This document shows positions 10,643 through 22,608 of a DNA stretch of 64,000 bases, piece by piece. Position 1 is the first letter of the stretch; every line of letters begins with the position of its first letter. A model generated the notes under the pieces. It made no database searches. It had not been told where the DNA came from and saw nothing but the letters and a program-made list of their open reading frames with translations. Source of the DNA: Stromatinia cepivora (Eukaryota; Ascomycota; Leotiomycetes; Helotiales; Sclerotiniaceae); contig RCTD01000007.1 of assembly GCA_014898415.1 (NCBI GenBank), positions 1,054,001-1,118,000 on the forward strand, read 5' to 3'. The position numbers and the translations under genes were made by a program.

Positions 10643-11079
10643 ATATAAATGGTTCGCCTTGTACTATATGTATGTACATTTATAAATGGGAGATGGAGTT
10701 TGGGATGGGAGAATGGAGATTGGAGATCGGAGGACTAGTGTTTTCTTCTTGATGAATGGTATGGAGTATATACACACATACATACATTATGGTTCTCGTC
10801 TGAGGAATGTGATGGGAATATTAGTACTAGTTCCAGCATTCACTTTTCGATTCCCTCTATGTGAATCATCACACGGAAAAAGAGCTTTGTGCTTTTTATG
10901 GCACTCGGGCAATTCACTACAACACCTTCATGGCGTTTTCGAAATAACAACCTCTTAAAATCACCTTCAAATTTACGTTTATGAGGACGAAAAGTACATG
11001 AGAACTTCTCACTCCATCATAGCAACCCACAAATTACGAATCACATTCAAATCATCCATCCACCATTCCAAATCCAAAA
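10643..11079. other. Intergenic region
   Basis: It holds the 3' flank of SDH7 and the presumed promoter of the small His-rich gene. Nothing else was seen. Confidence 0.45.
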
Positions 11080-11683
11080 ATGTGCAAATACACTTTTCAC
11101 CAGTCCTCCACCTGCCACCAACATCAGCACTCTCACTCTCACTACTCCCGCCACCACCACCACTCCCATTCCCATTCCCATCACTCACCCAAAACCAAAA
11201 ACACCCCCAAAAACCAACCCTGCCAATGGATACAAATTGCACAACCCTGCGGCTGGGGCAGAGGTCTCCTCACCTGTCCAACTTTCGCCTCCAACGCTTT
11301 AAGAATCGATGGTCCAAATGTTATACGTGTGGTGAGATATATGTGTCCGACGCATGATTGGAAGGGTGTCTATGATAGGAATATGGTTAAGATGGTTGTG
11401 GAGTGTAGAACGGGGGGTTCAGTGAGTTGGGGGTTTTTTTTGTTTGGGGTCGGGTTGTTAAATGTGTGAGAAGAGGGGATGGGGAGGTGACTCGGGAGGG
11501 AGACGTGAGGGGGAGAGGATGGTCGGGAAATAGTGAGATGGGAGATGGATGAGATGAATGAAGCTAATGATGTGCATTGAATAGTGGTTTGGACCGCCTG
11601 ATATAATGCCGGAACCGAGGAAGAAGGAAGTGAAGAAGAAGGTTAAGAGGAAGGATGATGTTAAGCTTTGTGTTGTTATGTAA
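11080..11683 (+). CDS. Small His/Ser- and Cys-rich hypothetical protein
   Basis: Two exons are proposed, 11080-11421 and 11585-11683, joined by a 163-bp GTGAGT...TAG intron in phase 0, giving 146 aa. The start MCKYTFHQ is followed by a Cys-x-His segment and an HSHS/HHHH tract (about residues 14-36). A conserved-looking block follows: QPCQWIQIAQPCGWGRG, then CPTFASNALRIDGPNV. The C-terminal exon is short and basic (KKEVKKKVKRKDDVK). Cysteine spacing suggests a small metal-binding or nuclear protein of the MCxY type common in filamentous fungi, but I cannot name a family. The long clean frame across the intron is the main evidence that the gene is real. Confidence 0.55.
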
Positions 11684-11980
11684 GGGCACTGAGGACGAGG
11701 ATGGGGGAAAAGGATACAATATAGAGTATATCACAGAAGTTTTCGGTGTCAGGGTGTCACTAACCAGAGTTCTCAGGGGGTGGTTTACTTTATGCTTGCA
11801 GTTTTCGTTGTGCGAGGATTCAAATGAGTTTGAGCGTTCAAGCTTCATTATCAAAATAAAGCCGAACATCAAAGGTCAACTTATGAAGGCAACTGAAACA
11901 TGGAAGTTGATATGTTCGGGATTTTATTTTGGTCATCGACGACACTATCCTATCTATAATAACATTGATATCCCCAAAAT

Positions 11981-13322
11981 CTATTCTGCATCCGGTGGTG
12001 CAACAGGAGCCTGATCGTTAACCTGAATACCACCTCTCTTCTTCTCCTTGGAATCATGAAACGGTAATTTCCATCCGCCCTCACTCTCCGGCGTAGCCAA
12101 CCATAATCTCATCAGATGTCTTCTTGGTGCTGGTGGTGCATGATCTTTATATTCCGTACGAGCATGAAGTACATGTTCATTACTCAAGAATTGGATATCC
12201 CCAATTTCAAGTATCATATGTAATCTCAATCGATGACAAGTTTCTTCCAAAACTTTAGCAGCTTCAACTTGTTCAGGTGATAATGGTGGAATGACTCCTG
12301 CGTCTGAGAATCGACTGAGAGATTTCACGTAATATGGATCCCATTTCGAGTACACACGACCATTAGCGCCGGTCTCGAGATAGAAGACAGATGTCTTGAT
12401 GTATGGTTCTTCACCAACACTAACTTCACCCTTTCGATCAAAATACCAGATAGGTTTAGTAAGTGTTTCTGCTACATCAGGACGTTCTTTTTGTAAAGTA
12501 TTCCAGACGTGATGCGAAGAAACGATATCGGATTCTCCACCTTCGAGTGCTCGTTCAATGCACAGAAGGCCAACGATATCACTGTCATCAGCGTGGAAGA
12601 ATTGTCTGGTATTATTAGTCTTTGATTGTAGCCCAAGAATGAAACATAGACTTACCGAGCATTTGTTCTATAAATTCTAACTTTATCAATCTGAGTTGAA
12701 TCTTCGCCAAGATCCTTTACATGTCCAAGAACATGACCTCGACCATTTTGACTAACAAAATATCCAAGGTATGTTCCCAATCCCATGTATGCAACGGCAG
12801 ATTTATGGTTTCCCCATTTCTCGACCGGAAATCCTTTGAAGAGGATAAAGCCTTTTCCGTTTAAGATTTCGGTTCGAATGGATGCCAGTAAAGTAGAAAG
12901 TTTTGAGAGTCGGAAAGTATCCTGTGTTGAATTAGTCGGGAAATTCCCAATTCGTACTTGGGTAGCTAGCTAGCATCAAGCATCGAGATGCGACACCAAC
13001 AACGTACCTGAGAAATACCCGTCAGAGGGATTTTATCCTGAATAAACTTATCCGCTACAGCACTCAATTCTGCAATTTCTTCCTCGTTGAAGACATGAAC
13101 CCATCGTTCTGGGTTATTAGTATAATCTTCTGCTTTCCATACTGTTTCTCCGGTGATTTCTTTAGGGAAATCAGAGTATGGTCTCAATTGATCATATAAA
13201 GGTGGATGTTGACCTGAAGTTTTGATACCATCTGGGAAGATTTTGCGATCGATAGTCTTTTGAGATGGAGAGGAAAGTTGATGGGGTGCTGTAGGTTGAG
13301 TATCAAGAAGTGAAGGTGCCAT
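11981..13322 (-). CDS. TauD/TfdA-family Fe(II)/2-oxoglutarate dioxygenase
   Basis: Exons 13322-13008, 12921-12656 and 12605-11981 encode 401 aa. The second intron is only 50 bp. The double-stranded beta-helix core carries the expected metal ligands: the HADD motif (FFHADDSDIVGLL, first His and Asp) at the start of exon 3, and the distal His in EHVLHARTEY. The Arg that binds 2-oxoglutarate is in RRHLMRLWL. Members oxidise taurine, alkyl-sulfates, aryloxy acids or alkyl chains; the substrate is not evident here. There is no targeting signal, so it is probably cytosolic. Length is usual for the fungal subfamily. A decayed zinc-cluster regulator gene lies about 900 bp upstream, but a regulatory tie is speculative. 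Confidence 0.9.
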
Positions 13323-14202
13323 TTTTACAGCCTCTTAAGTGTGAAGAGGTATGAAATAAGTGAAGGTTTATTCAAAAGTATCGAAAATGGAGAATTGAGG
13401 TTGAAGGATAGAAAGGAAGATGGGGGGGATGATGTCTACTTATCATTATTTATTTTACCTTATATCTGAATATTGCGTGCTAGATATGTCATTCAATCTT
13501 TTAATGTAATCACGGTAAGTTTAGGTTTGGTTTCATTTGTAGATCTACTCTGGTCAATTGCGTGATTCTTATATAGATATGGCGAATTCCAAGGTTGCTG
13601 GGGTTGTTGGCCGACGGTGTCCGGACAGGATGTGGGGCAAAATTATCCCCCCTTTAAGGCCTCGGATTTCTGATCTAAACTGCTAGACAAACTTAGACAT
13701 CTGATAAGAAAATATTTTCTACCATATTACGATATGAAGTTTATGTACCTAGTATTCCATTCGAAACATAGTTGTACTGAAAATGAATGCTGCTATTGAT
13801 CATGAGCTGTCTAACACACGCAATGAAGAATTCGGGTCAAATACTTACAGTTTTCAAGAAATACAAAACATATTCAATATAAATAAAGTCAAGATATCCT
13901 TGTATAACACCAGTTCTACAACTCAATCCTGTACTTGGAAACGGAAAATTCTGAACATCGAGCTCTGATCGCTGATCTGGAGGATAGAATGCATGGGATG
14001 CATCTTATGTTCAAATGAGTAGATAGATGGGGGAAAAACACATACCCAATCGATGTTAGCCATAATATCAGCGGGAACGCTTGGTCATTGAGATACTTAC
14101 TAACTGCGGTCCGATGGTGCTAGCTGGACTGTTCACTTCGGTAATCCATCTGTCTGGATAAGTCTCAAAGGTTAGTTATTTGAGTACCGAGAGAGTATTG
14201 CA
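13323..14202. other. Intergenic region upstream of the dioxygenase
   Basis: It contains the dioxygenase promoter and AT-rich DNA. The short ORF at 13783-13968 has no coding support. Nothing else was seen. Confidence 0.5.
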
Positions 14203-14880
14203 TCAGAGTTCGACAATGGCATTTCCCGAGGGAGATGGTTCAAGGTTTGATATTAGACCTGTTGAGCGACCTTCTTCTGAAGTTAGCTTCGGAGGCCCTC
14301 CGCCAAAAAGTTTATTCATAGCCATTGATGTTCGCATACCTCCCATAATTTGAATTACAGCCGTCTTCTGTTGCAATTCAGAAAGAATCTTCCTTGCTTT
14401 GGTAAGTCGCGATTGGAAAGGGTCACACTCGAAGACATAGTCGAGGCAAGACCAGATTTGATCTGCCTCAATTCTCTGTGGATGAACATATACTTTCATC
14501 GGAAGAAGAAAGGCTGTATGATATTGTTGAAACGTCCTTCCATGCCGTTCCCAATTTGAATCTCTGGTATTGTCTCTAATGCTATTGCACTTTCTATAGA
14601 TTGAAGCCAGGATGTTATTATGATATTTTGCAGACGATCGAGCATACGATGGGAGAGCTAACCCCCTCCTTAATCTCGGTAAGCTTGAGTTGACTCGCCT
14701 AATCGAGTGCAGGTACAAGAAACACACTCTCTCGAGCGAATTTCAGACAGTTACTACATGGGTGCGATTGATTACACTTAAGCTTTCGTTGTCGACAATC
14801 AAGAAACGATGTAATCATACGATCCTTCTTCGGATGTGTGGCGTGGGCACTGCTGCTGTATTTGCTGTATTTGAAGTCGA
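14203..14880 (-). pseudogene. Zn2Cys6 transcription factor relic
   Basis: On the minus strand, 14814-14706 reads as a zinc-cluster DNA-binding domain: CRQRKLKCNQSHPCSNCLKF. The first cysteine of the CxxC pair is replaced by Phe (TSFLDC) and the sixth cysteine by Ser (ARESVF). An in-frame TAG follows before the linker ASQLKLTEIKE. Further down, the frame changes again: one frame reads RMLDRLQNIIITSWLQS, another, ending at 14203, reads the C-terminal piece IWSCLDYVFECDPFQSRLTKA...SGNAIVEL. At under 700 bp the relic is far shorter than the 500-700 aa typical of such factors; the central domain is absent. Substitutions, stop and frame changes together support decay, not a sequencing slip. Confidence 0.7.
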
Positions 14881-15459
14881 GGAAGCTGCTGGTGACACAG
14901 AGCCTTGACCAGGGGAAGGCGAAAGAATAGATGGATGTGTATGAGCCGTCGAATCGGGGCTCTGCTTTTGTTGATTAGATGAGTTAGGGTAGTTGAGAAT
15001 GTTCGTGTTTGGCTTGTTGAACTAATTCATGATTTCGGAGTCGTGACTCGGAGATTTACCCGGGCCCAGTCCACTAAATGTTCGCTGTGTGTTCTCTACC
15101 TCAAATCAACCAGCAGTCGAATGGTCGTGTCCACACTTTAAACTCTTCTTGAGGGATAAATTCGACGTTGACGTACGTTGGAAGATTCGGGTATGTCAGC
15201 GCTAGCGGGGTAGCGGTTACGCTCTACATTCGATCTATCTACTCAGAATGGTAGAAGCACTTTGTCACCTTAAACCTCAATTGGGGGTATCAATATCAAT
15301 CAAAAACTGGGTTGAAGAGATGTAGTCTTTGCTTCCATCATATATCTCATTAGAAACGTGAACGCATTTTCCTCAGCTACATGGTATTTCTGATGCGCCT
15401 TGCCTTGAATTTGGTCTTTTAATACAAGTAGAAACTCCGTCTTAGACACTCTTCAATCC
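14881..15459. other. Intergenic region upstream of the TF relic and downstream of PUP1
   Basis: It holds ancestral upstream sequence of the zinc-cluster relic and the 3' flank of PUP1. Nothing else was seen. Confidence 0.45.
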
Positions 15460-16437
15460 TCAAGCATCTATATCCATTTTCTCCCCTAGCGCAGTCTCGC
15501 CTTCAATCTCATGTACTGTAACATACTTGCTAATCTCCTCCCTTGTAATGATCTTCTCATTGAGAACAGCCGTAGTTCCTCTGGGGAAGACATAACTCTT
15601 CTGCTTCTTACTTCTCTCATTCGGCTTAACGAACCCTCTCTTCAATGTTGTCTTATCCTTTGTGATAATTGCCACATCTACGTTCGAACCGGAACCCAAA
15701 TCGTTAAAGATACCAGCTTGAATAGCATTTGATGCCAACTCAACAGCTTCATCCTCTGTCATCTTAGATTTCCATTGCGTCTCAAAAACAGACATCGCAG
15801 CGAGTGAACCACTTCCCATGGTAACATATGGCAGCTTGTCAGTACTTCCATGCGCATGTACCGTAAACAATCCAACACCGGTAGGGTCAACACCTGCCAC
15901 TACAAGATATGCTCCAATGTGTCCTTGGTATCTGAACAAGTGTTGTTTCAACATGGTCATGCAGGTAACGACTCGAGGTTTGCGACCTGTCGATAACGAG
16001 TGGAGCTCGAGTTGTGAAGAGATGAGGGCGGTTGTGAATTCGGTATCAGCAGCTGTACCTGCACCGGCACACCAGATCTGAGGAGCAATATAATGAAGTT
16101 TCTCGCAATTCTAATAGCAATGAGCATTGCATCAACGTCGAAATATTATAGTGATCGTACCTTATCTGCTACTATGGGTCCGCTGGTAGCTCTGGTATCT
16201 GCTGCGATCTGGACAGGGTTTGATTAGCATGATAGTTCACATTGAAGTTCGAAACGAAATAGAGGAACTGTTTAAATTGCCCTGAGATCGCAGAATGGTA
16301 CTGTAACTTACAACTACACCTCCTTCAAAGATACATCCTACAATCGTAGTTCCTGTGCTTGTAGCTTTTGGTAATGGAACACCTCTGGCGTGTAACGCAG
16401 CATTGCGAGTATGGTTGGAGAAGTCGAAACCAGGCAT
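15460..16437 (-). CDS. PUP1: 20S proteasome subunit beta-2 (Pup1)
   Basis: Exons 16437-16312, 16208-16161 and 16110-15460 give 274 aa. I chose [12 protein letters not shown] as the start because it aligns with the yeast Pup1 N-terminus; an ATG four codons upstream is possible. A 29-residue propeptide ends at STG, and the mature protein begins TTIVG with Thr30 as the nucleophile. Asp17 (AADTR) and Lys33 (NCEKLH) of the mature numbering are present, as is [11 protein letters not shown]. This is the trypsin-like site of the proteasome core. The C-terminus is the extended arm that wraps the neighbouring beta-3 subunit. It is divergent from NUP159. Confidence 0.96.
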
Positions 16438-16945
16438 TGTATCAAACAAAGCTCGGTGAGCGGATTTCTAGGTAAAATGTGGGTATCAAATAAACTGAGT
16501 CAAAGTGGTAATTCGTGGGAAGCTGAAGAAATTCGTAAATGTGTTGAAATGATTGTTTCGCTGAGCTCCAAATGGGTATGTTGATAATCCCAGGTTACTG
16601 TCGCTGACGAGGATCTTGGGCGCCTGGAAGCTTAAGCTTGTGCTTTCGCGATTTAACACGTGATCTACAAAAACGCGAGCGGAGAGCGAATGGAGGTCTT
16701 ATTATTTTGGAGTGAAAAGCTGGAAACTATTTGCCTTTTAATTCATCTCTTCTATCACCACAAAATTTCAAACCTTCGATAGTCAATACAGCTCCGCGAA
16801 TTAACTTCTCATTGTCCCTATCCATCTGGATTTAGATCTACCTCTTACTTTCCTTTTCCAGGACTATTCGCTATACTCACTCCATGCGCCGAGCTCTGTA
16901 ATGAACTGCCAGTCTGCTTAGAATTCTGGGGCATCTTTGGAGATC
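16438..16945. promoter_or_regulatory. Divergent promoter, PUP1 / NUP159
   Basis: About 500 bp lies between two divergent housekeeping genes. I looked for and did not find a clear Rpn4-type proteasome element (GGTGGCAAA). Spliced 5' leader sequence may lie near 16450-16475, where an AG acceptor precedes an in-frame extension of PUP1. Confidence 0.4.
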
Positions 16946-19900
16946 ATGGCATTCAGCTTTGGTAATCCAGGAAGTGATAGTCTTGGTGGTGGCTCCGCTG
17001 GAGGTGCGATAGGTCGCAGTGCACAATTGGGCCCTGAGCTCGAAGACATACAAACGACGGTACATACATTATTTGGGACATATGGGCAAGATCATTGCGG
17101 TAGCTAATAAGATTTAGGCGCTTCACTTTCATGCTTTTGCGGGCGAATCTAAGTTGCAATTACTTCCTTCAGCATGGCCGACCGACAACCTTCCTCCTCC
17201 AACATCTTCGTTATTGAGCATATCTTCGCGTCGGGGATTGCTCGCAGCTGCCGGTCCAGATGCTATAGTTGTTGCAAGAACTGCGTCTGTGGAAAAAGCA
17301 TTTGAAGGGCCCGGTACTGGAAATTTTAAATCTTTCCAGCCCGAACTTAGAATTCCCATGCCTATGAGGGTATCGCAGCTTGCCTTTTCAGCGGACGATG
17401 CATATTTGGTTCTATCTGCGGAATCGGGTGGTGGGCTGGCAGTTTACGAAGTTGACGCCCTACTTAATGGATCTACACAAACAGCCTTCGAGGTACCTAC
17501 AAATGGCGAATCTTTGAGAGCTCTCGTGCCAAATCCTACCAGGGATAAAGGCGAGCTTCTTGCGGTTGTGACTGTGGATGGAAACCTCATGATGGCAAAT
17601 CTTAAAGACCGGGCTTTCAAGTCAGGCCCTAATGGTCAAGTTCTCAGAAGTGGTGTTAGCTGCGTATCATGGTCCACTAAAGGAAAACAGTTGGTTGCTG
17701 GCCTCGGCGATGGAAGTGCTGTTCAGATGACGCCAGAAGGGGAAATAAAAGCAGAAATTCCAAAGCCGCCTGCATTAAATGACGGAGATCATGGTAAGTC
17801 TTCCTGATTTTCAGATCACAGGAAACAACTGACATGCCCAAGTATCGTCCATCACTTGGCTTGAAAATAACGTTTTTTTGCTGGTGCATACACCATCGAA
17901 TTTTGATCCTAGCAATGCTCCAGAATCCAAATTCCATCTGGCTACGAGGCAACAGCCTGCGATTTTTATGTTTCAGAAACTTACTGATCCTACTCCACCA
18001 TTTGGTCTCAATCGTTCACCACCGCATCATTTTTTACTTCGCCTGAAAGATTTTCCACCAAGTATACAGGATTTACTTATCGTAGGCTCGACAGCATCCA
18101 CAGACATCAATCTCTTTACCAGATCGAGTGTACCATTGACAACTAATAAACCATCGGACAGAATAACAGGGGTGTTCACGATGACAGAAATGGCCGATGA
18201 CTCTTTTAGAGCTCAGCTTCCTGCAACATCAAGCGGAGGTTTTGGGGACACATCTCCCATTGGTTTTGCGCTTGATCTATCAAGCAATACTAAGATCTGG
18301 AAACCCATACCCGGGGATGATGAGATCGATGAGTCGCCTCACCCCGCGCCTGCTCTTATGGTTCTGAACAATGAAGGTGTCTTGGCTTCATGGTGGATCG
18401 TTTATAACGACTCGATTCGACAGAAAACCATATATCCAGGTCTAGTTGCCGCCGAAGGAGTGACGCCTCCGCAGCAGCCTAGCACTGCTGCACCTGCTTT
18501 TGGCAGTACGTCAAGTCAACCATTTGGGGGTCAAGCTCCTACAAGTTCGGCCTTTGGTGGTGCAATTCCGAAACCAGCGGCCGCTTCTGGGACAGGTGCT
18601 TTTGGAACGCCCGCTGCTATCGGTAAGGCACAATCACCATGGGGTGCCCCAGGTGGTCAAGCATTTGGAACACCAAGTTTTGGTACCCCTTCAATGGCAC
18701 CTCCTGCAGCACAAGCGGGCCCAGCTTTTGGCGCGCCAGCCTTCGGTACACCATCAGCTCCAGCGTTTGGGCAATCAGGCTTGCCAGGACGGCAATCAGT
18801 ATGGGGCTCAGCAAACACCACCGCGGCCAGTACAGGCGCAGCTTTTGGTCAGTCCAGTGCTTTAGGCGCGTCTCAACCTGTCTTTGGCTCAAGTGCTTCT
18901 ACTGGAAATAAGCCTCAGACTTCTGGAGGATTTGCCACTTTTGCAAATCAAGGTGGGTTCGCAGCTGCAGCTGCCCCAGCAACAGGGGGAAGCGTATTCG
19001 GTTCCAAACCTGCCGCAGTTCCCGCCACTGGAGGTGGTATATTTGGTTCCAATAATAATGCTTCGAATACAACTGGCGGCATATTCGGTTCTAGCAACAC
19101 TGGCAATGTTGCACAATCCGGCAGCCTCTTTGGAGGTGCCAATAAAGCCGAGCAACAGCCTTCTTCAAGTCCTTTCGGGGCAGGTAAATTTGTCATCGGT
19201 TCCACATTTAAGACGGATACTTCCAAAGAAAGCGAGCTAGATAATACGAATGCAACGAAGAGTTCGTTCTTTGGAGGTGGAGCCTTTGGAAACGCCTTAA
19301 AGGAAACAGAGAACGCCCCTACTGTGCAAGCACCCGTGTCCAAAGAAGCAGACATGGATGCTCCGGAACTAGAGGAACAAGCGAAGCCTCAATCTGCAAC
19401 CCCCAGTTCAACCCCTGCGCCAGCAAGGTCTTCATTCTTCAGTACAGCAGCACCTGCTACTGGCGGTGGACTTTTTGACTCTGCGTCTGGCTCCACAAAA
19501 CCAAACCCCTTCGGAAGCACTGAGGCTCCAAACCCTTTTGCGGCCCCGGCTAAACCCGCAGAAAATCCATTTGCAGCAGCTATGCCTGCTAAAACAGCCC
19601 CAGCTCCTTCTCCGCCACTAGATATCAAGCAAGAACCAAGCGATGTAATGCCTGAAGCTCCTCTGCCTCCAGATCCAACAAGTAAATCTAGCTATGCTGC
19701 TGGTGAAACGTCCGCCTCTGAAAATGATGCGCCATTGCCTCCGGACTTCACACCTAAACCTAAGTCGGTTACCAGAGAAGTTCCTGCCTCTGGAAAAGAG
19801 AATGATGCGCCCTTACCACCAGATTTCGTGCTGAAGCCTAAGCCCACTCAAACTCAAATACCACCCCCAATCAAAAAAGACACTCAAACGCAAGATCAAC

Positions 19901-21591
19901 CTCCGTCACCTGAATCTCCAAAAGATGATATTCCAGGGGGTCCGGAGGATGAAGGCGATGATTCTGACTTCCTTACAGAGGATGAAGATGATGAGCAAAG
20001 CAAAGAACCGAGTGAAGAGGGAAGCGGGGAAGACCTCGGAAAGCTGGATAGCCCAACATCTGAAAATAATGTCACACCAGGTTTAACGCCTCAAAGTTCT
20101 TTTGGCGGGAACCAGAAAGCCAAAGCAGACATCAGTCCTTTTGCAAAAGTACAAAAGCCATCCTCGTTTGGACAATCGAAGGGACTTTTCGGGGAAATTA
20201 GTACTGCACCCAAACTTCCACCGCCAACAGGCCCTGTAATTCCTCCATCACCTCGATCGCCCAGTCCTGTAAGATCAGCAATTCCGCCTAGAATGATGCG
20301 TTCCGATCCGTCGAGATCTGTTAGTGCGCCAGGATTTGCATCACAATTATTAAATGCTCAGCAGTCATCAGGAAAAACGACTGCACCTGCGCAAAGCTCT
20401 TTTGTGACATCTGTTGAACAAGAGAGGGCACGAGAACAGCGCCGTGTTGAGGCTAAAGCAAGGAAAGAAGCGGAAGAGACCAGAACGCTCGTCGATGATG
20501 AAGATGATAGGATGCAGAGATATCTCACAGAAGATATTGAAGCCACGAGAACGCTGGATGAATTTGTCGCTTATTCAGATGTTAAATCGCCTGAAACGGG
20601 CAACAACATTCCCGCTCAGGTAGAGATTTTATATCGTGATATAAACTCTATGATCGATACTCTCGGTGTCAATGCAAAGGCTCTGAAGTCCTTCATCAAG
20701 GGGCACACCGAGCAGTATAAAGAAGATAGGACCAGAAAAGATCTTGAAGAAGATGAGACCTGGTGTTTGGATGAGATAGAAGCACTTTCATATATCGTGG
20801 AAAAGGAGCTAGCACGCGAACTTGAAATGGGTAGAATTCAGGATGTGGACGAAAAAATCGAAACTTGCGAAAATCTTGAGAGCGAGACTATCAAGCTACG
20901 ACAAAGATTCGAGGAAGTGAAAAGGGCTGTTCAGTCACACACACACCCTGATCAAATAGCGATCGCTAGAGCACAACCACTCAATGCCGAGCAAGCTGCA
21001 CAGCAACATGATCTCCGCCGCGATTATTTGAAGTTTCAGAAACTACTCTCAGAAGCTGAAGAAGGTCTCACTGTTCTCAAGGCTAAGATCGTATCTCAAA
21101 ATTCTAACGGCAATCTAAAAACTGCAGCTCCCACAGTAGAAGCTATCATGCGTACAATCACTAAGATGACGTCTATGGCGGAAAAACGCAGCGGCGACGT
21201 CGATGTCCTTGAAAACAATATGCGCAAACTGAGATTCAACACCACAAGTCGAGAATCCTCGCCAGCTTTAAGAACGCCCCAGAAAAATACAAATAGATTA
21301 AGTATGAGGGGAAACACACCAGGGACTTCAAGCACAAATAGAGCTTTCTATACCCCTGATCAATTCAAAGGTTCGGCGTCAAGAAGATTAGGAAACTCGT
21401 CTTTTGGGATGAGTAATTCGAGCTCGATTTATGGAACTCCTAGTCCAAGAAAAAAGATTAGTGGATATAGTTTAGAAGAAAAAACGGAGTTGAGTGAGGT
21501 CGCTAGGAGGAAGAGGGAAGCGAGGGATAAATTGAGGATGGCTGTGAAGAGAGCCGGGGTTAAGGTTAGAGCGGTTCAAGATGATGATTGA
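16946..21591 (+). CDS. NUP159: FG-nucleoporin Nup159 (Nup214-like)
   Basis: Exons 16946-17059, 17118-17793 and 17843-21591 give about 1512 aa. The N-terminal 450 residues form the seven-bladed propeller that docks the mRNA-export helicase Dbp5 (LLSISSRRGLLAAAGPDAIVV, then SVSSWSTKGKQ-like blade segments and ITWLENNVFLLVH). Residues about 480-1020 are FG-repeat rich (AFGTPSFGTP, GGIFGSNN, SLFGGANK) with acidic spacers. The C-terminus, about 1115-1370, is charged coiled-coil (QERAREQRRVEAKARKEAEE), expected to bind Nup82/Nsp1 at the cytoplasmic face of the pore. Repeat-rich DNA produces several long shadow frames, which I ignored. The stop is at the end of a basic tail (RAGVKVRAVQDDD). It is convergent with the J-protein gene. 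Confidence 0.93.
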
Positions 21592-22608
21592 GAATCGGAG
21601 GGAATCTGGATGAGACATGCATATATATATATATGTATGGGCTCTTTCGAGAGATATTAGAAGGCGTTACTGTGTTTATTTTGAGGATATTGGAGGGAGG
21701 GTATTGGTACCTGATACCTTGGTACCCCAGTTATTCATGAATGGATGGATGGATATGAGAAAAGAGGAAGAAGAAGAAGAAACATGAACATAAGCATGAG
21801 AATTTGTTAGATGGATGGATGTTTGTAACAATACCAATACTGGTACCAGTACGCAGTTAGTTAGTTAGCTACTTAGTTGATACCTTGTTCCAATGGATAT
21901 AATCGAGCGAGACATTACAGCAGAATTATATTTGTGCGAGAATTTTTATAGTCAATTGCTTTTATCTTGTAGACAACGATCAGATCACATAATGACTTCA
22001 CATATCACAAGCACACACACCCAAAAAAGAATCATTCATGAATCTGATTTTTCTCCCATCTCACATACTATCTATCCCCCGCTGCTGTCTAAAAGCCCTA
22101 TTCAGATTAAGAGATCTGATCTTCAACCAGGTTTTGATTCTCGAATTTATTCATCTGGTCCCCTCATAAGAACCCTTGGAAACCTATGAAAAAAAGGTGC
22201 TCCATCCATTTCATAATATATGATTCTCAATGTTTGCGAAAGGAAAATCTACACCGTCCACCACATCACCCACATAAATTGTCCAAAGGTTTTCCTCTCA
22301 CTCCTTTCGACTCCTTCCTTCCTAGCTTTCATCTATCATGTCCTCCCTCAAACCAAACCTACTCACTCGTTGCTCATTTCGTCATTCGTGTATGTTGACG
22401 TCATGGGCATTCTATCACGACAAAAAAATTCAAGAAAGCCCTCGTCTCGATTATCGGCCATGATAATAACGCACTTGGAAATCATGAAGAACGAGCATAG
22501 CGTATCATATAACTGACGGAGGATGCAAAAGAGGTCGATAAAAAAAATCTCTGTATGAAGAAAGAAGTATGAAGAATAACCCCAGCCAAACGCCAATACT
22601 ACTATAAA
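21592..22608. other. Intergenic region between convergent NUP159 and J-protein genes
   Basis: One kilobase of 3' flank, unusually long for a convergent pair. It carries short microsatellites: (AT)n near 21619-21634, (GGAT)n near 21741-21754, (GAA)n near 21763-21782 and (GTTA)n near 21857-21870. No gene was recognised. Confidence 0.5.
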
